NCBI GenBank assembly: GCA_036186865.1
Contig: AP025055.1
Span: forward strand, 1,876,959-1,940,958
From: Eustoma russellianum
Taxonomy: Eukaryota; Streptophyta; Magnoliopsida; Gentianales; Gentianaceae
Direction: 5' to 3'
DNA: 64,000 bases
A model generated the notes under the pieces. It worked only from the letters and a program-made list of their open reading frames with translations, did not search any database and was not told the DNA's origin. The translations under genes and the position numbers were made by a program. Below are positions 34,828 through 46,603 of the stretch, piece by piece (the first letter of the stretch is position 1; each line of letters starts with the position of its first letter).

Positions 34828-36309
34828 TGCACGCGACATTTTATTATTTCACTACAAATTTCTAATCGGAACTTTAATTTCGAACTGTTGGTGGTTGTGT
34901 TTGTGTTTTCTTCATCATTGAACCAAGTTTGTTTGGGCAACCTAATGCCCATGTTGGGTCTTCGTGTAAATAAAAAAAAAGATGGTGGAAAATAAGGGGA
35001 CATGATTGATAATTGATGGGCATGATCCGCCTGAGATACCCTTGTTGCTAGGAATGATGAAGGTTCCAAACATAATGTTCAGCCTATATTCATTGATAAA
35101 CTATGAACTTCTCTGTCTATGTTTACGTAATAATATCATGAATAGCAATTCATGATAAAGAATCGATAAAGTAGATTATTTGCCTTTTTTGAATTCCTAT
35201 CCTGTTTATAAGTTGCATAATCATTATATTTGTGATTATTGTGAAGCCATTGGATCATACACGCTTATTTGTGATTGCATAGATTGTTGAACATATATAC
35301 GTATTCGATGTAATTATGTACCGATTTTATATATGTATATGTTTACATATGTGCCGCAGAAAGATATATGTATGAATATATCAAAATTAATTGTTGTTTC
35401 TCGTTTGAATGTTGACGTCGCTGCTATGGGCTTTTCAAAGATATGTGGGGTTTTGAAAAAAAAAAGGAATATGAAATTTGGTAGTGGCTGAAAAGTACTT
35501 TAAAAAAAAGATTTTGTTATGGTGTGAGTCTTCAAGTTCTTATTTGAAGCATAGTATTAATTGTTTGTGCAGTACGGTTATTCTGTGGGGCTTTCTAGCA
35601 TATCACAACATTGAGTAAACGATATGCATAAGATTTGTGGATCTGTGACAAAATTTTATCCTCTAGTATTCCTATTTGCTTCTATGTCTTACATACATTC
35701 AGAGTTCTTCACAAGATTATATAATGCTATGCTGGCGAACTTCTGCTAGAACTATTTTGTTTTATTTTTATTGTTAAATTTTAACGGAAGTAGTTATGGT
35801 TAAAAACCATGGGTAAAATATACCCTTCGACAAAGTGATAGGGTGTTGAATATCGTAATTTTGTAAATGTCCTTGATACTTTTCTCCTTGTAGGACTTGT
35901 CCTCTGGCACTTTAAAAACGTGCTCTCTATGTAGTTTACATCACTCTGATAAATCCTGGATTTTAGAATGCATTTGCTCTTTGTGTTATATGAAATTGCC
36001 ACTTCAATAATTGCACCAGAGAAACGTAGCATGATTTGGCACTTGTTGCATGGCTGATTTAAATAATACATCTGATGCATTATTCAGTGATTTTTGTAGA
36101 CTGCTAGGATTTTATTGTTTGTATTAGCCTTGAAATCCTAATTTGCTGCAAGTGGAAGTCTCGCATATTCAAGTTCTAATGTAATTTGCTCTTTCGGCAT
36201 TACGACCCTCGATCTTGAACTATGAACTGTTGAAGGCAGCTTGGGCAGTGGCTAATAAGGGGTTTTATCATATTATATAATTTGTTAGTCATTACACGAT
36301 TACACAGTA

Positions 36310-36500
36310 GCAACGCCTGAAGGATGAATTGATAACATGCCTGAAGCATGAATCATCGACATGCCGGAAGCATTAGTAGTCGACATGCCGGAAGCATGAG
36401 TAGTCGACACACTTGAAGCATGAGTAGTCGACACACTTGAAGCATGAGTTATGGACATGCCCGAAGCATGAATAATCGACATGCCTAAAGCATGTGTACA
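36310..36500 (+). repeat. 27-bp minisatellite (GAAGCATGA units)
   Basis: About seven tandem units of 27 bp, each built on GACATGCC.GAAGCATGA.TA. The unit length is a multiple of three, and the minus strand stays open across the array. The related motif CCTGAAGCATG also occurs singly at 34350-34640 and near 40445. Confidence 0.75.
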
Positions 36501-36849
36501 TATGAATACGGATTGTTCTATTGAGAATTCTGATTCACGAAATGATAGAATTGGCCCTATCCTTCTTTTTGATATTACCCCGTCTATCTTATGAATTAAT
36601 GTGAAATCATTATATTATTTATTCTATCCAGAATGCACATTTAGATTATGCATTATTTGAAATATTTTGAATGTTATACTAATTTGTTTTGTATGTCAAG
36701 TTTATTTGAATCTAACTTTTGTTATTCATGATATTGATTGAACTCAAAGGGGTAACATTACATTGATTAATATATGAATAGTATTTCCTGAAGAAACACG
36801 ATTTACTATTTCTGAGTTAATGTTCCAAAATTAGTTTTGATATTAACAT

Positions 36850-39570
36850 ATCATCCAAGGTGAATGATGTGGACATATGTCCAGTTGACAGAGGAATGAC
36901 ACACACAATGGGCTCAGGAAGAGTTCTAATTGGCAAAAGCAAATATCAGTACCAATTCGAGTACTCCAACATTGATCGAATGCTCCAGAAGAGCAATCAT
37001 TTTATTAACGGGTGATACACATATATTGGTTAATATGGCATCATTTCCCGCCAAGTCGAAAGGAAACTATTGAGTTTAAAAGATTTACGCCTTAATAGCG
37101 TTCATATTGAACCATGAATGAGGGGAATATGAAATTTTCATAGACATTGATTCAAGCTAGAAGCTTGTCAAAGAAAAACTCTCAATTTTCTCATGTGGAT
37201 TGTATTATGCGACTATACATCCAGTCGAATATAATATCGTGATAAACCAGAAGTTCGACAATCAAAGTTATTTATGACTTAATCGACTTGGTCACCCAGA
37301 TAAAATAATGATGTGTACAATTGTATAACACTCACATGTGTACTCTTTAAAGAACTAGAAGATTCTAGAAATGCTTTCATGAACAGAAAGATAACATGAT
37401 TTTGTGTGTGTTACTCGTCCATGTGAATTTGCTTTCAAAAAGACTAGTAGCTTTTGCCAAGCTTCTTGCTGAGATTATATGATTATCCGATTAAATTTAT
37501 TAAGTATTGATAATACATGTGATTTTATACCAAGCTTTCAATGATTATTGTATGTCTTGAGATTGACGTTGAGCATTCAGTTGCAAGTGTGCACACTTAA
37601 AATGGCCCAGCAGTGTCATTTATTAAACGTTTACAACTGATTGCTAGACGTTTGATTTTAAGGACCAATTTACCCACATGAGCTTGGGGACATGCAATTA
37701 TACATGCATCAGCATTGATTTGGTGAGCTAGTTTTCTCGCCGTTAGGGGGAGAGAAAGTACTGGTTCCTGAAGAACGGCGTGAAATTTAATGGAACGTTC
37801 CTTCACTATCTCACCTTAACAAACAAACAAATCAATGCGAGCAAGAAGTAAAATGATAACAAAATCCCACGTTTTGGCGATGAACATGCCGATTCGACTT
37901 GATGTCTCTGAAGGACATGATAATGGTATACCAAAAACAAGTCTAAAACGTGGACGCCCAGTTGGTGTAAAAGATAAAAACCCTCGAAAGAGAGTGGTAC
38001 AAATAATACTGCAGAAGAGAATACTCAACAAGAGATTATATGTTCACAACTTGAAAGCGCTATAGAAATAAGAACTGATCAGTCTAAAAATCAATAAACA
38101 AGTCGCTCCCGAAGAAGCAAGTGAACACAATTTTGAAAAGATCTCTTTGAATTATAAGAGAAAATTGGGATAGACAAATGATCATTGTTGATCATGTATT
38201 GATTGAGGGATTGCATGTGAAGTTATGAATCAGGATCCTGAACCAATGTTAACTGAAAAGTGTCGACACAGAAATCATTGGCAAAAATATAAAGATGCAA
38301 TCCAAACCCCTAGAGGGAAAGTCGCAAAGCATTTGGACCCGTAGACCCTTGAAGGGAAAGTCACATTCAAAATTATTTGACCTGTAGTCGAACCCCTGAA
38401 GGGATCAAACATATTGGATATAACTGGGTTTTTGACAAAGAACTTGGCTTGACTATGATGAAACATATTCTCCAATAATTGATGTCATAATATTACAATA
38501 TTCAGTCAGCCTAGTAGTCACTTAAACCTTGATATGCGGTTAATGAATGAAATTACCGTTTACTCATATGAATTATAAGATGATGATATAAAATCCCAGA
38601 AGGATTTAAATTGCCTGCAGCATGTAATCAGAGGATCAATGAACTATACACAATCAAATTTTAGAAATCATTATATGGATTAAAACAATCTAACAAGATG
38701 TATATGTTGATGATCTAAATCTTGTTGGAACTCCTGAAGAGCTTACTAAAACCTCTAGTTGTATCACTAAAAAGTTTGAGATGAAAAACTTTGAGAAGAT
38801 CAAATGTTCTCTCGACTTGTAGATCGAGCTTTGAGTAGTCATAGTGTGATACAATCGAAAGACTCATTTCGACCACCAGAAGATAACGAAGAATTATTAG
38901 GTCCTGAAGTACCATATCTTAGTGTTGTTGGTGTTTTAAAGTATCTTGCGAATTTTGATACCAATAGCATTTCAATGAATTTATTGAGAAAGTATAGTTC
39001 AACACCAACACGAAGACATTGGAATGATGTCAAACACATTTTTATCTTCTTGAAACACCATATGAGTGTTTATACTACTCAAGGAAAGTATCTCCACAAT
39101 TAGTGGATTATGCTGATGCTGGTTATCTATCTGACTCGCATAAGGAAAGACCACATGATGGATATGTTTTGATGCGGTCATATTACGGAGATGAATGAAA
39201 CAAACAGTAACAACCATCTCTTCATCATTATAAGATTTTGACATTGCATGAAGCAAGCTATGAATACATTTGGTTGAGGTCGATGATCCAGCATATTGAA
39301 GACGCCGAAAACAATGTTTGAGGATAATGGAAGATGTATTGTTCAAGTTGAAAATGGCTACATCAAAGAAGAATGAAGCATATAGTTCTTCTACACTCAT
39401 GACCTCGAAAAGAACGATGATATTAATATCCTACAGAAACAATCGAGCCAGAACTTTGCCGACTTGTTCACGAAAGCACTACCAACGACTACATTTAAAG
39501 AGATGGTCTACAACATTGGAATGCGTCGACTCAAGGATCTCCTGCCAGCATCAGGGGGAGTGTGATTACT
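36850..39570 (+). pseudogene. Decayed copia pol of the 33.6-kb element
   Basis: Pieces in order, in shifting frames: SKRKLLSLKDLR-like and LGHPDKIM (pre-integrase, 37.05-37.31 kb); an integrase-end region near 37.56-37.75 kb; LKRGRPVGVKDKNPRKR (linker, near 37.95 kb); RT traces near 38.2-38.7 kb; VPYLSVVGVLKYLANFDTNS and KYSSTPTRRHWNDVKHIF (RT end, 38.91-39.06 kb); DAGYLSDSHK (RNase H, near 39.11 kb); NFADLFTKALP and NIGMRRLKDL (C-terminus, near 39.45-39.55 kb). Stops and frameshifts are frequent and the RT catalytic box is unreadable. Confidence 0.75.
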
Positions 39571-39781
39571 ACATGCACACTGTACTCTTTTTCCTTCGTC
39601 CAAGTTTTTTTATCCCACAGGGTTTTTCTTGGCAAGGTTTTAACGAGGCAGTGTATCACACTTACCGATTATTATGAATATGTACTCTTTTTTCCTTCGA
39701 CCAAGTTTTTATCCCACTGGGTTTTTCTTGGTAAGGTTTTAACGAGGCATATTCTATAAAGTTTGGATATCCAAGGGGGAG

Positions 39782-40031
39782 TGTTATGTATATCTTGGAA
39801 TCTCAAGGATAAACATGTTGTTGATATACATTGTAGAGATAGATATCATATTAGATGTGGATATCCAAAGTATTATATCTTTTGTATTATTCAAATAGTT
39901 TGTCCAAGTTTATCTTCACTCCATTGAGTCCTATAAATAGGACCAGATATCATATATGAAAGACACACCTTGAGATACAAAGTTCTCTTGTTTCTCCTTT
40001 CTCTTTACTATACTTGCTTGAGTTTATAACA
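39782..40031 (+). repeat. Right (3') LTR of the copia element
   Basis: Same 250 bp as the left LTR, preceded directly by the polypurine tract AAGGGGGAG and followed by the target duplication AAATG. Confidence 0.9.
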
Positions 40032-40146
40032 AAATGATATTTTTTTTAATAAAAAAAAACTTATATTTCTCGAACCATACCAATTTTATGAGACGGGAGA
40101 AATATCATTAAACTAAAGTTAGTTAATTAGTACGCTAAGTATTAAC

Positions 40147-40391
40147 TTTGATGAGGGAGTGGGTTCTCCCCCACCTGTACCAGAGGCCCCTTAGCCATGT
40201 GGGATGTAAATCGAGAGATGTGCTCCACCGGCAGCCCTGCAAAGGGCGAGGACACACGAGACTCAGCCAGCCCAAAAGCAACCCTTGTAATATTTCAACA
40301 AGAATTGTCTCCACACGGACTCGAACTCGGGACGTCGGGGTTCTAGCCCAATCATCCTTGTCACTTACCACTGAACTATGTCCCGGGGGCC
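40147..40391 (-). mobile_element. tRNA-derived SINE, second copy of the 32.3-kb family
   Basis: Reverse-oriented copy with GGGACATAGTTCAGTGGTAA (A box) and CCCGAGTTCGAGTCC (B box) on the minus strand. Flanked by GCTAAGTATTAAC and GCTAATTATTAAC, a 13-bp duplication with one mismatch. Confidence 0.8.
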
Positions 40392-40573
40392 GCTAATTAT
40401 TAACTAATAGCACTTGAGAGTGGAGACTTTTCTTTAAAGTGAAATGCCTGAAGCATACGTAATCAGTAATTACGTTTATTCCGTCCAATTAATTACGTTT
40501 CATCGGTAGTGATGCGGCCGAACCTTGTTTTTTAATTAAACGGCTGAATGTTGTTAGTACAGCTTAGACATTG

Positions 40574-40764
40574 GGTTGAGATCGGGAGAGTCCGAAAGTG
40601 AATCAAAATATAAGACTTTCAATCACGCGTTGCCATGTGTACAAGTAACTTTTTTTTATAAACAAAAAAATTTTAAACTTATTCTCTTTTGTACACGTGG
40701 CAGCGCGTGATTGGAGGTCTTATATTTTGCCTCAGTTTCTGGCTCTCCTGATCTCAACCGGACA
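40574..40764. mobile_element. Foldback MITE with CACGTGGC arms (F2)
   Basis: Long inverted arms: GGTTGAGATC / GATCTCAACC at the ends, then ATCACGCGTTGCCATGTGTA against TGTACACGTGGCAGCGCGTG. The spacer is about 45 bp and AT-rich. Flanks share GACATTG. A related copy is at 42655. Confidence 0.7.
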
Positions 40765-41062
40765 TTGACTAATCTCTTGATTAAAATAACAACATCACGT
40801 CATCAACCGACAGAGCACTTAATGATCACCCTTTCCACAGGCAGCACACCAGATCTGTGCTTAATATTTGTGCCAAGGGCTTACTAAGACATGTAAAGAG
40901 TTGACTTGTTTCTTTGGGGGAAAATAAAACTATTAATCTATTATGTCAAATAAATTTTGTATTACAATAATCACTTCAAATCTATTTATTTAGGTAACAT
41001 CAATACTACTTACTAATGGATAGCTGTCCTAAAATTTGTATAATATATTTCAAATAACAATG

Positions 41063-41771
41063 TGTTGAAACTTGTGCTTAAATAAGATGAAGCTTATATC
41101 CTCTCAACATCTTAAGCAATAGATGGTGTTACCCCATTCTCATATAAACCATATATTTTTCTCAAAGTGCGTGATGTTGGACTTTATTCTTAATACATGT
41201 CTTTACGTATCAACGTGGCTTGACATACACACGCACCTTAGAACCCGCCTCAATCACGAATCACAAACCAGACATAAACATCTGGATTTGGGTGAGAGAT
41301 GACAATAATTGGTCAATCATAGATCATGCAAGGTGTGAGTCCACATATTAAACTTGCTATTATACCACGTTGAAACTTGAGATTGCATAAGGTGAGGCTC
41401 ATATCCAGTTAAAACCTCAAGGCAATGGGTGGTGGTACCTCATTCTCATAAAACCCATATATTTTTCTCAAAGTGAGCGGTGTGGGACTATATTCTCAGT
41501 ACCCGCCTTCACGTGTCAACATGGCTTGACATACACACACGTCTTAGAACCCGTCTCAATCACGAACCACAAGTCAGATATGAAGATCTAGACTTGGGTG
41601 AGGGTGACAATAAATGACCAACTATGAGTGAGGCAAGGTGCGAGTCCACATTTTAAACATGCCATTATACCATGTTGAAACTTGAGTTTACATTATGGGT
41701 GGCGATATCTCATTCTCATATAACCTAAATATTTTTTCAAAGTGACGATGTGAGACTGTATTCTCAATACA
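41063..41771 (-). mobile_element. Tandem TRIM retrotransposon (three LTRs)
   Basis: Three LTR-like repeats start (T/C)GTTGAAACTTG at 41063, 41368 and 41673. The outer ones end CTTAATACA and CTCAATACA. They are separated by two related 165-170-bp internal segments containing CACGCACCTTAGAACCCGCC-type sequence. On the minus strand each LTR end (TTTCAACA or TTTCAACG) is followed at once by TGGTATAATAGC or TGGTATAATGGC, a primer-binding site close to the initiator-Met type. LTRs of 100-135 bp and no coding capacity fit a TRIM, and the shared middle LTR gives a tandem array. Confidence 0.65.
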
Positions 41772-42459
41772 AAGTCTTTCCACTAATAGTTTTAATAACC
41801 ATGTCTTTTTTAGGGGGGAGGCTGAAATTGTATTGGAATGTTAGTAGTGCAAAATTACAATGATGGACCTGATAGAAACCTTTTGTTTAAAAAGAAAAGC
41901 ATCAAGGTTTTTTTCCCAGTATCTACATGTTATCCTCTTCTGGATGTTTTTCTAGTCTTTTACGCTCTATACTGAAGACAATAATAGCCTACGTTACCTA
42001 GAACACATATATAAATACACACATATATGCATATATGTTTTAGTGATTAAAATCTATATTTTCCAATTATGGTCAAGTATCTCCTAAAGAATCTAAACTG
42101 GGCTCCAAATTGCAATTAAAAGAAGGTTCCAAGTGCCGTCAATAACTTGAATTTAGGAAGCTTTGCCAACTAAAATGCTGACACAAATTGAGTCCGCTGC
42201 ATTAGTCCACAATTTGACGTACACAACATTATCTTAGAAGACTGATCAAACTCGTGACCAATATTTATACGAAAGAAATGTATGTCCTCTTCCATTATAT
42301 TGACTTGGGGAAGAAAATCACAAGTTTTCCATTTTCCTCTTCGCAAAACAATGGGGAAAAAAAAAAACTATGTTGTGATTTCGTATTTTAGTTTATAACA
42401 AGAGTTGACTACATGGGCTTGGCCAGTGGCCACCAAATCATTCGTTTCTCTTTCTTGAT
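41772..42459. other. Intergenic, no gene recognised
   Basis: No open frame with a domain and no repeat partner in the window. Confidence 0.4.
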
Positions 42460-42654
42460 TATTTAATTTTGGGATTAGCAAATAAACAAGTTTGATTAGC
42501 ACACGAATTTGCTTCTCACCGTGAGACAAGGGACTAATGAGGTGATCTTAATATAATAATCATCATTTTTTACTATCTGTATGTGTGCGTTTTTTGATGC
42601 TAATCTCGTTTTGTAAAACTCAGCATAATTCTTCGTTAGAAATACTTAGAGAAA

Positions 42655-42840
42655 AGAGGTTCAGATCTGAGTAGACCAACAGTAAGGCAAAATATGAGTT
42701 TTCCAATCACGCGTCGCCACGTTTACAAACTGGTTAACTGTTTAATTTTTTAAAGAGCTGTTTATACACGTGGCGACGCTTGATTGGATACATCATATTT
42801 GGTTTCAGTGTTGGCCTCATCATATATGAACCCGAGAAAA
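42655..42840. mobile_element. Foldback MITE with CACGTGGC arm (F2)
   Basis: Arms TTCCAATCACGCGTCGCCAC and the reverse of ACGTGGCGACGCTTGATTGG around an AT-rich loop, matching 40574 in design and sequence. Confidence 0.65.
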
Positions 42841-43279
42841 TGTCTATCAATCTAAAATGCGTATTTTTTTAATTTTTATTCTCGTGAAGATAGTCAAGAG
42901 TTCAAATCCAGATGTCAATAGTCCGAGTTCGAAAGTGTAATTATTCCACTGCTGCTAGGCCGAATGCCTGGTTTGCGGAGGGACACCTTGTATGGATCAC
43001 TGCGTAAGTTCTTACCCAACTTAGGAGGCCGCTGAGAATAATCTATTATACGTATAGATGTTGTCATAAAAATGATGTCTTCAAAACACCCCCACCCCTT
43101 CACCCATGTAAGAATTAGTCTCTTGATGAATGCTAGAGTGTTCATGGAAAATTATGCTTAGAATTATCGTGTAATAACGTATATTTAAACAATGATTATG
43201 TAGGTTTTTAAAATATAAAATAACTTATCCAGTAAATCATCATAGGAATTTGGCGATTATTACATAGATGTTGAATTCA

Positions 43280-43460
43280 TTTCCATTTCCAATGGAGTCA
43301 ACAACACTCTTCTTTCACTTTAGAACATAATGGAATAAAGTAAAATGATTCACTAAATTGGATGCGCTTCTTATATTGACATGGATATAGATGCGTACAT
43401 CTGAATCTCAATACCACACCATAAGCGAAAGACTCTAAGGGGTAATGTTGTTGTATATAG
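43280..43460 (-). repeat. S1 SINE with internal deletion
   Basis: Tail (CTTTCACTTTAGAACATAATGG), GATGCGCTTCTTATATTG, then a jump to the GCGTACATCTGAATCTC core, so the middle third is missing. Confidence 0.55.
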
Positions 43461-43624
43461 ATGTTGAATTGAGTTATCATCGGATTTTATGTAGACATGA
43501 ATGTTTCTCTATCTCCGCCCTCCCCAACTACCTCCCGCCCCTCCCCCAACCCCTTCTCCCTTTAGAGATTGTGCTCCATAAATAACGAAGTCAATAACAT
43601 CTTATAAATAACCAACATGGTTGT

Positions 43625-43925
43625 CGTGGTGGTTCAGCACATCGTCCTTTAATCATGTGGTTGGGGGTTCGATCCTCACTCATGTGGTTGGGGGTTCGAT
43701 CCTCACTCATGTGAATAGAGCAAATCATTTGGCCAGTCTCCTATACCACTTTGTGCTGACCGCAGAGACGAATGATTAGTCTTTGGTTGGGGGTTCGATC
43801 TTCACTCATGTGAATAGAGCAAATCATTTGGCCAGTCTCCTATACCACTTTGTGCTGACCGCAGAGACGAATGATTAGTCTTCTGGCTTTCGGCCGGGAG
43901 GATACCTCGAAACAACCCATCAAAA
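43625..43925 (+). repeat. S5 SINE with two internal tandem duplications
   Basis: GTGGTTCAGCACATCGTCC, then ATGTGGTTGGGGGTTCGATC repeated at about 43656 and 43682. A block of about 113 bp from GGTTGGGGGTTCGATC to GAATGATTAGTCTT is also repeated in tandem (to about 43785 and 43880). Confidence 0.6.
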
Positions 43926-44260
43926 AAGAACATCTTATAAATGAAGTCAATGAAGCCTAATAGATTTCGCTAGTATATTTATCTATCTCAATTTGAGAGC
44001 GTACCTTAGAGTAACTAGCAAGTTTGCTGTTTTGTGACCTTAGATGTCACATGTTCGAGTCGCGGAAGATTAGTCTTCTGGTTTTCGACCGGTAGGATAC
44101 TTCGGAGCAACCCATCAAAAAAAAGAACATCTTATAAATGAAGTGAATGAAGCCTAATAGATTTCGCTAGTATATTTATCTATCTCAATTTGAGAGCGCA
44201 CCTTAAAGTAACTAGCAAGTTTGCTGTTTTGTGATATTAGATGTCACATGTTTGAGTCGC
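43873..44260 (+). repeat. Tandem duplication spanning SINE S5 tail and S3 head
   Basis: Two units of about 190 bp, each running from GATTAGTCTTCTGG through AAGAACATCTTATAAATGAAG and ATAGATTTCGCTAGTATATT to the S3 head with TCACATGTT(C/T)GAGTCGCGGA. The units differ at a few positions. Confidence 0.65.
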
Positions 44261-44395
44261 GGAGATAGTCTATTACACAACAGTCTATTACACAAAATGT
44301 AAGGTAATACTACATACATTAAATCGCCAAGCGATCCAAACCTTCCTCGAACCATATACAAACGCAGAATACTAGTGCATCGAGAACACCCTTAT
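44195..44395 (+). repeat. S3 SINE copy
   Basis: The second head from the tandem duplication continues into a full S3 body: CAAAATGTAAGGTAATAC, TACATTAAATCGCCAAGCGA and GTGCATCGAGAACACC. Confidence 0.6.
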
Positions 44396-45114
44396 TTATC
44401 TATCTCAATTGGATATGTCTAAGTAGAAACATCTATTATTTGTTAGTCCTCTTTATTAGAGTTACTAGCAAGATACGAATGTCGCATACGTCCTAATCGG
44501 TTTATGATATCTGTACAGATTTTTTAACATAAAAATTCACAAGGCAAGCGTAACAAGTCTAATTATTGAAAATTAATATCGTAATCTGAACAAATTATTA
44601 TCGTAATTTGAACAAATATGGTCATATCATAGGTTTAATCTCATATTTCACGTAATGTTACTATCTAGATGACATAGTTATACTCTCATTAACTAATCAC
44701 CTAGAGATAAAATTGCTCAAAAGATAATGAACTATACATTTATTAGTACGTGAAACTTTTTTTTTTTAAAAAAAAACTATCAGAATAAGATATAGTAGCC
44801 TAATTTTGAAGTACTAGTGTATTATCCACAATCAAAATTCTAGTGCTGACAAAGAGCTGTAAGTAAATAGATATTTTTATTAAAGTAGAGTGAGTTAGAT
44901 GAGAAAAGAGCACGTAGAAAAAATATTTATCAACATTAAGATACGTAGATAAAGCTAGACATATCCTTTGTTTTTTAAATAAAAAACATTGGCCAAGATC
45001 CATACAACAATATATGACCTTTTTAGAACGTAAGGGCCAAGCCACTTTGAAGAACTCCACTTAATTTGAAGGTCAACTTGAAAATTGTAACATGGCATCT
45101 ACGCCGTCAAAGCA

Positions 45115-45290
45115 GGGAAAGGATCACATGATCCCTTTAAGTGTATTAAATGACCACCCGCCATGTGGTTGTGAAGCTGGGTGTGGGTGACCTTCATCCA
45201 GCCTCACCATCCCTGTGTGCCACGTGGCAGGCGGTCCCAAAGAAAGTGAGGAAAGGGAGGGGTCAGGCGATCTCAATCGGCCCAAGATAA
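45115..45290. mobile_element. Foldback MITE (F1)
   Basis: Arms GACCACCCGCCATGTGG and CCACGTGGCAGGCGGTC around GAAGCTGGGTG / CCAGCCTCACC. The corresponding site in the older duplicate (near 62545) lacks it. Confidence 0.7.
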
Positions 45291-45814
45291 GTATACTGAC
45301 TAATATCAATTACATAATTAATTACATATTTTTTTTTGATTTATGTCTTTATTTTTTTAATTAAAATTGGACAAGTTGACGGAGTAATTATGTTTTGCAA
45401 GTGCGTGAGCTTAGGGAGAAAGAAATTGTGCAGCCATTTGACACCTAAATGTCTTTGCCTTCATATACATACATATGTACGCAGATACATATATATGTAT
45501 GTGTTTGTTTTTTTTCTTAAAAAAAATTGAGGAGAGGAATCGAACTCGAGATCCGAAAATAATATAAATGCTAGTCAACCGCTAAACTTAAAAGTTTTTC
45601 ACATATATGTGTGTGTTTGTAGTTATCTATCTGTATACATGTGTACATATGCATATTTTATGCGTGTTTATGTACATATACATATTACAGATAATTTGCA
45701 TGGTTCAAAATCATCAGTTATAACATGACTTATACATTATACCTATCAGGCTAAACTCCATAGCTCCTTTGTTTCGAGATGAAGTAAGAACAACTAGTGA
45801 ACAAGGAACATGCG

Positions 45815-46005
45815 AACGAGATCCTCTAACCCCCTTCCCGTGACCGCCCACGTGACCGCCCGCCACGTGGCAGCGGGGAGGGGTGGTGAGGCTGGATGCA
45901 GGTGACCCCCATCCAGCCTCACCATCCCCTCTTACTGCCACGTGGCGGGCGGTCGCGAAGGGAGTGAGGAAGTAGGGGGTCAGGCGATCCTGACCCAGGA
46001 ACACA
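45815..46005. mobile_element. Foldback MITE (F1) with CACGTG palindromes
   Basis: Near-perfect inverted arms: GACCGCCCGCCACGTGGCAG against CTGCCACGTGGCGGGCGGTC, and GGTGAGGCTGGATG against CATCCAGCCTCACC. Imperfect 9-bp flanks AGGAACATG and AGGAACACA. Copied at about 56437-56627. Confidence 0.75.
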
Positions 46006-46089
46006 TATCAAGCAACTATACATTTCGTTATTTATAAAGAAACCATTCATATTTGCTCAAAAACATTTAACATTTAGCATCCACTACCA

Positions 46090-46310
46090 ACAACAACAAC
46101 ATTACTCCATTGCTTTAGAGCCTCACGCCTATGGCGAGGTATGAGAGGGTCGGATGTACGCAACCATACCTATATATTAGAAACACACAGAGGTTGTTTT
46201 CCGGTGACCCATAAATGATGCGCCAGGCTGTGTCGATCAACTTCTACTTCACAATAAAGAAATCTAACCAATTTAGTGAGTCATTTTGTTTTATTCCATT
46301 ATATTGTACT
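46090..46310 (+). repeat. S1 SINE copy
   Basis: Begins AACAACAACAACATTACTCC, with GGGTCGGATGTACGCAACCA and AGAAACACACAGAGGTTG. It is cut short after TTATTCCATTATATTG. Copied at about 56712-56932. Confidence 0.65.
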
Positions 46311-46603
46311 GTGAGGAGTACAAGGCTATCCTATAGCTTTGTAATACACACAACTTTTCCTTGGTTTATGAAATCTAAGTTTCAGGTTTACTATGTTGAT
46401 GAATGTTGTTTTGACAAATCCTATATAGACCTTGTTGCCATGATTAAGACTTTTTCATTCCTATCTCATGTAAGATAATACTTTATTTGTTACTATGAAA
46501 TTAAAGAGTATTGAATATTATGCTAGCTTTCTTAAAGACAGAAACTTTTTCCTAGTTTGATGGGATCTAGGTTGCAGATTACTATGTTGATGAGTCTGGT
46601 TTT

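Larger units (their letters stand above)
33603..40031 (+). mobile_element. LTR retrotransposon, Ty1/copia type, recently inserted but coding-dead
   Basis: Bounded by 5-bp target duplications AAATG (33598-33602 and 40032-40036). The two 250-bp LTRs (33603-33852 and 39782-40031) begin TGTTATG, end TTATAACA and appear identical base for base. A primer-site-like sequence (CGTTATCAGCACGA) follows the left LTR directly and a polypurine tract (AAGGGGGAG) ends right at the right LTR, so the element is plus-oriented. The 5.9-kb interior has no intact frame: copia pol remnants occupy about 36.85-39.57 kb, and the first 3 kb is AT-rich with minisatellites. Pristine LTRs around a dead interior suggest mobilisation in trans. 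Confidence 0.9.

Noticed and set aside
37816..38065. Stand-alone gene encoding GRPVGVKDKNPRKR
   Set aside because: This is the integrase-RT linker of copia pol and lies inside the degraded element.
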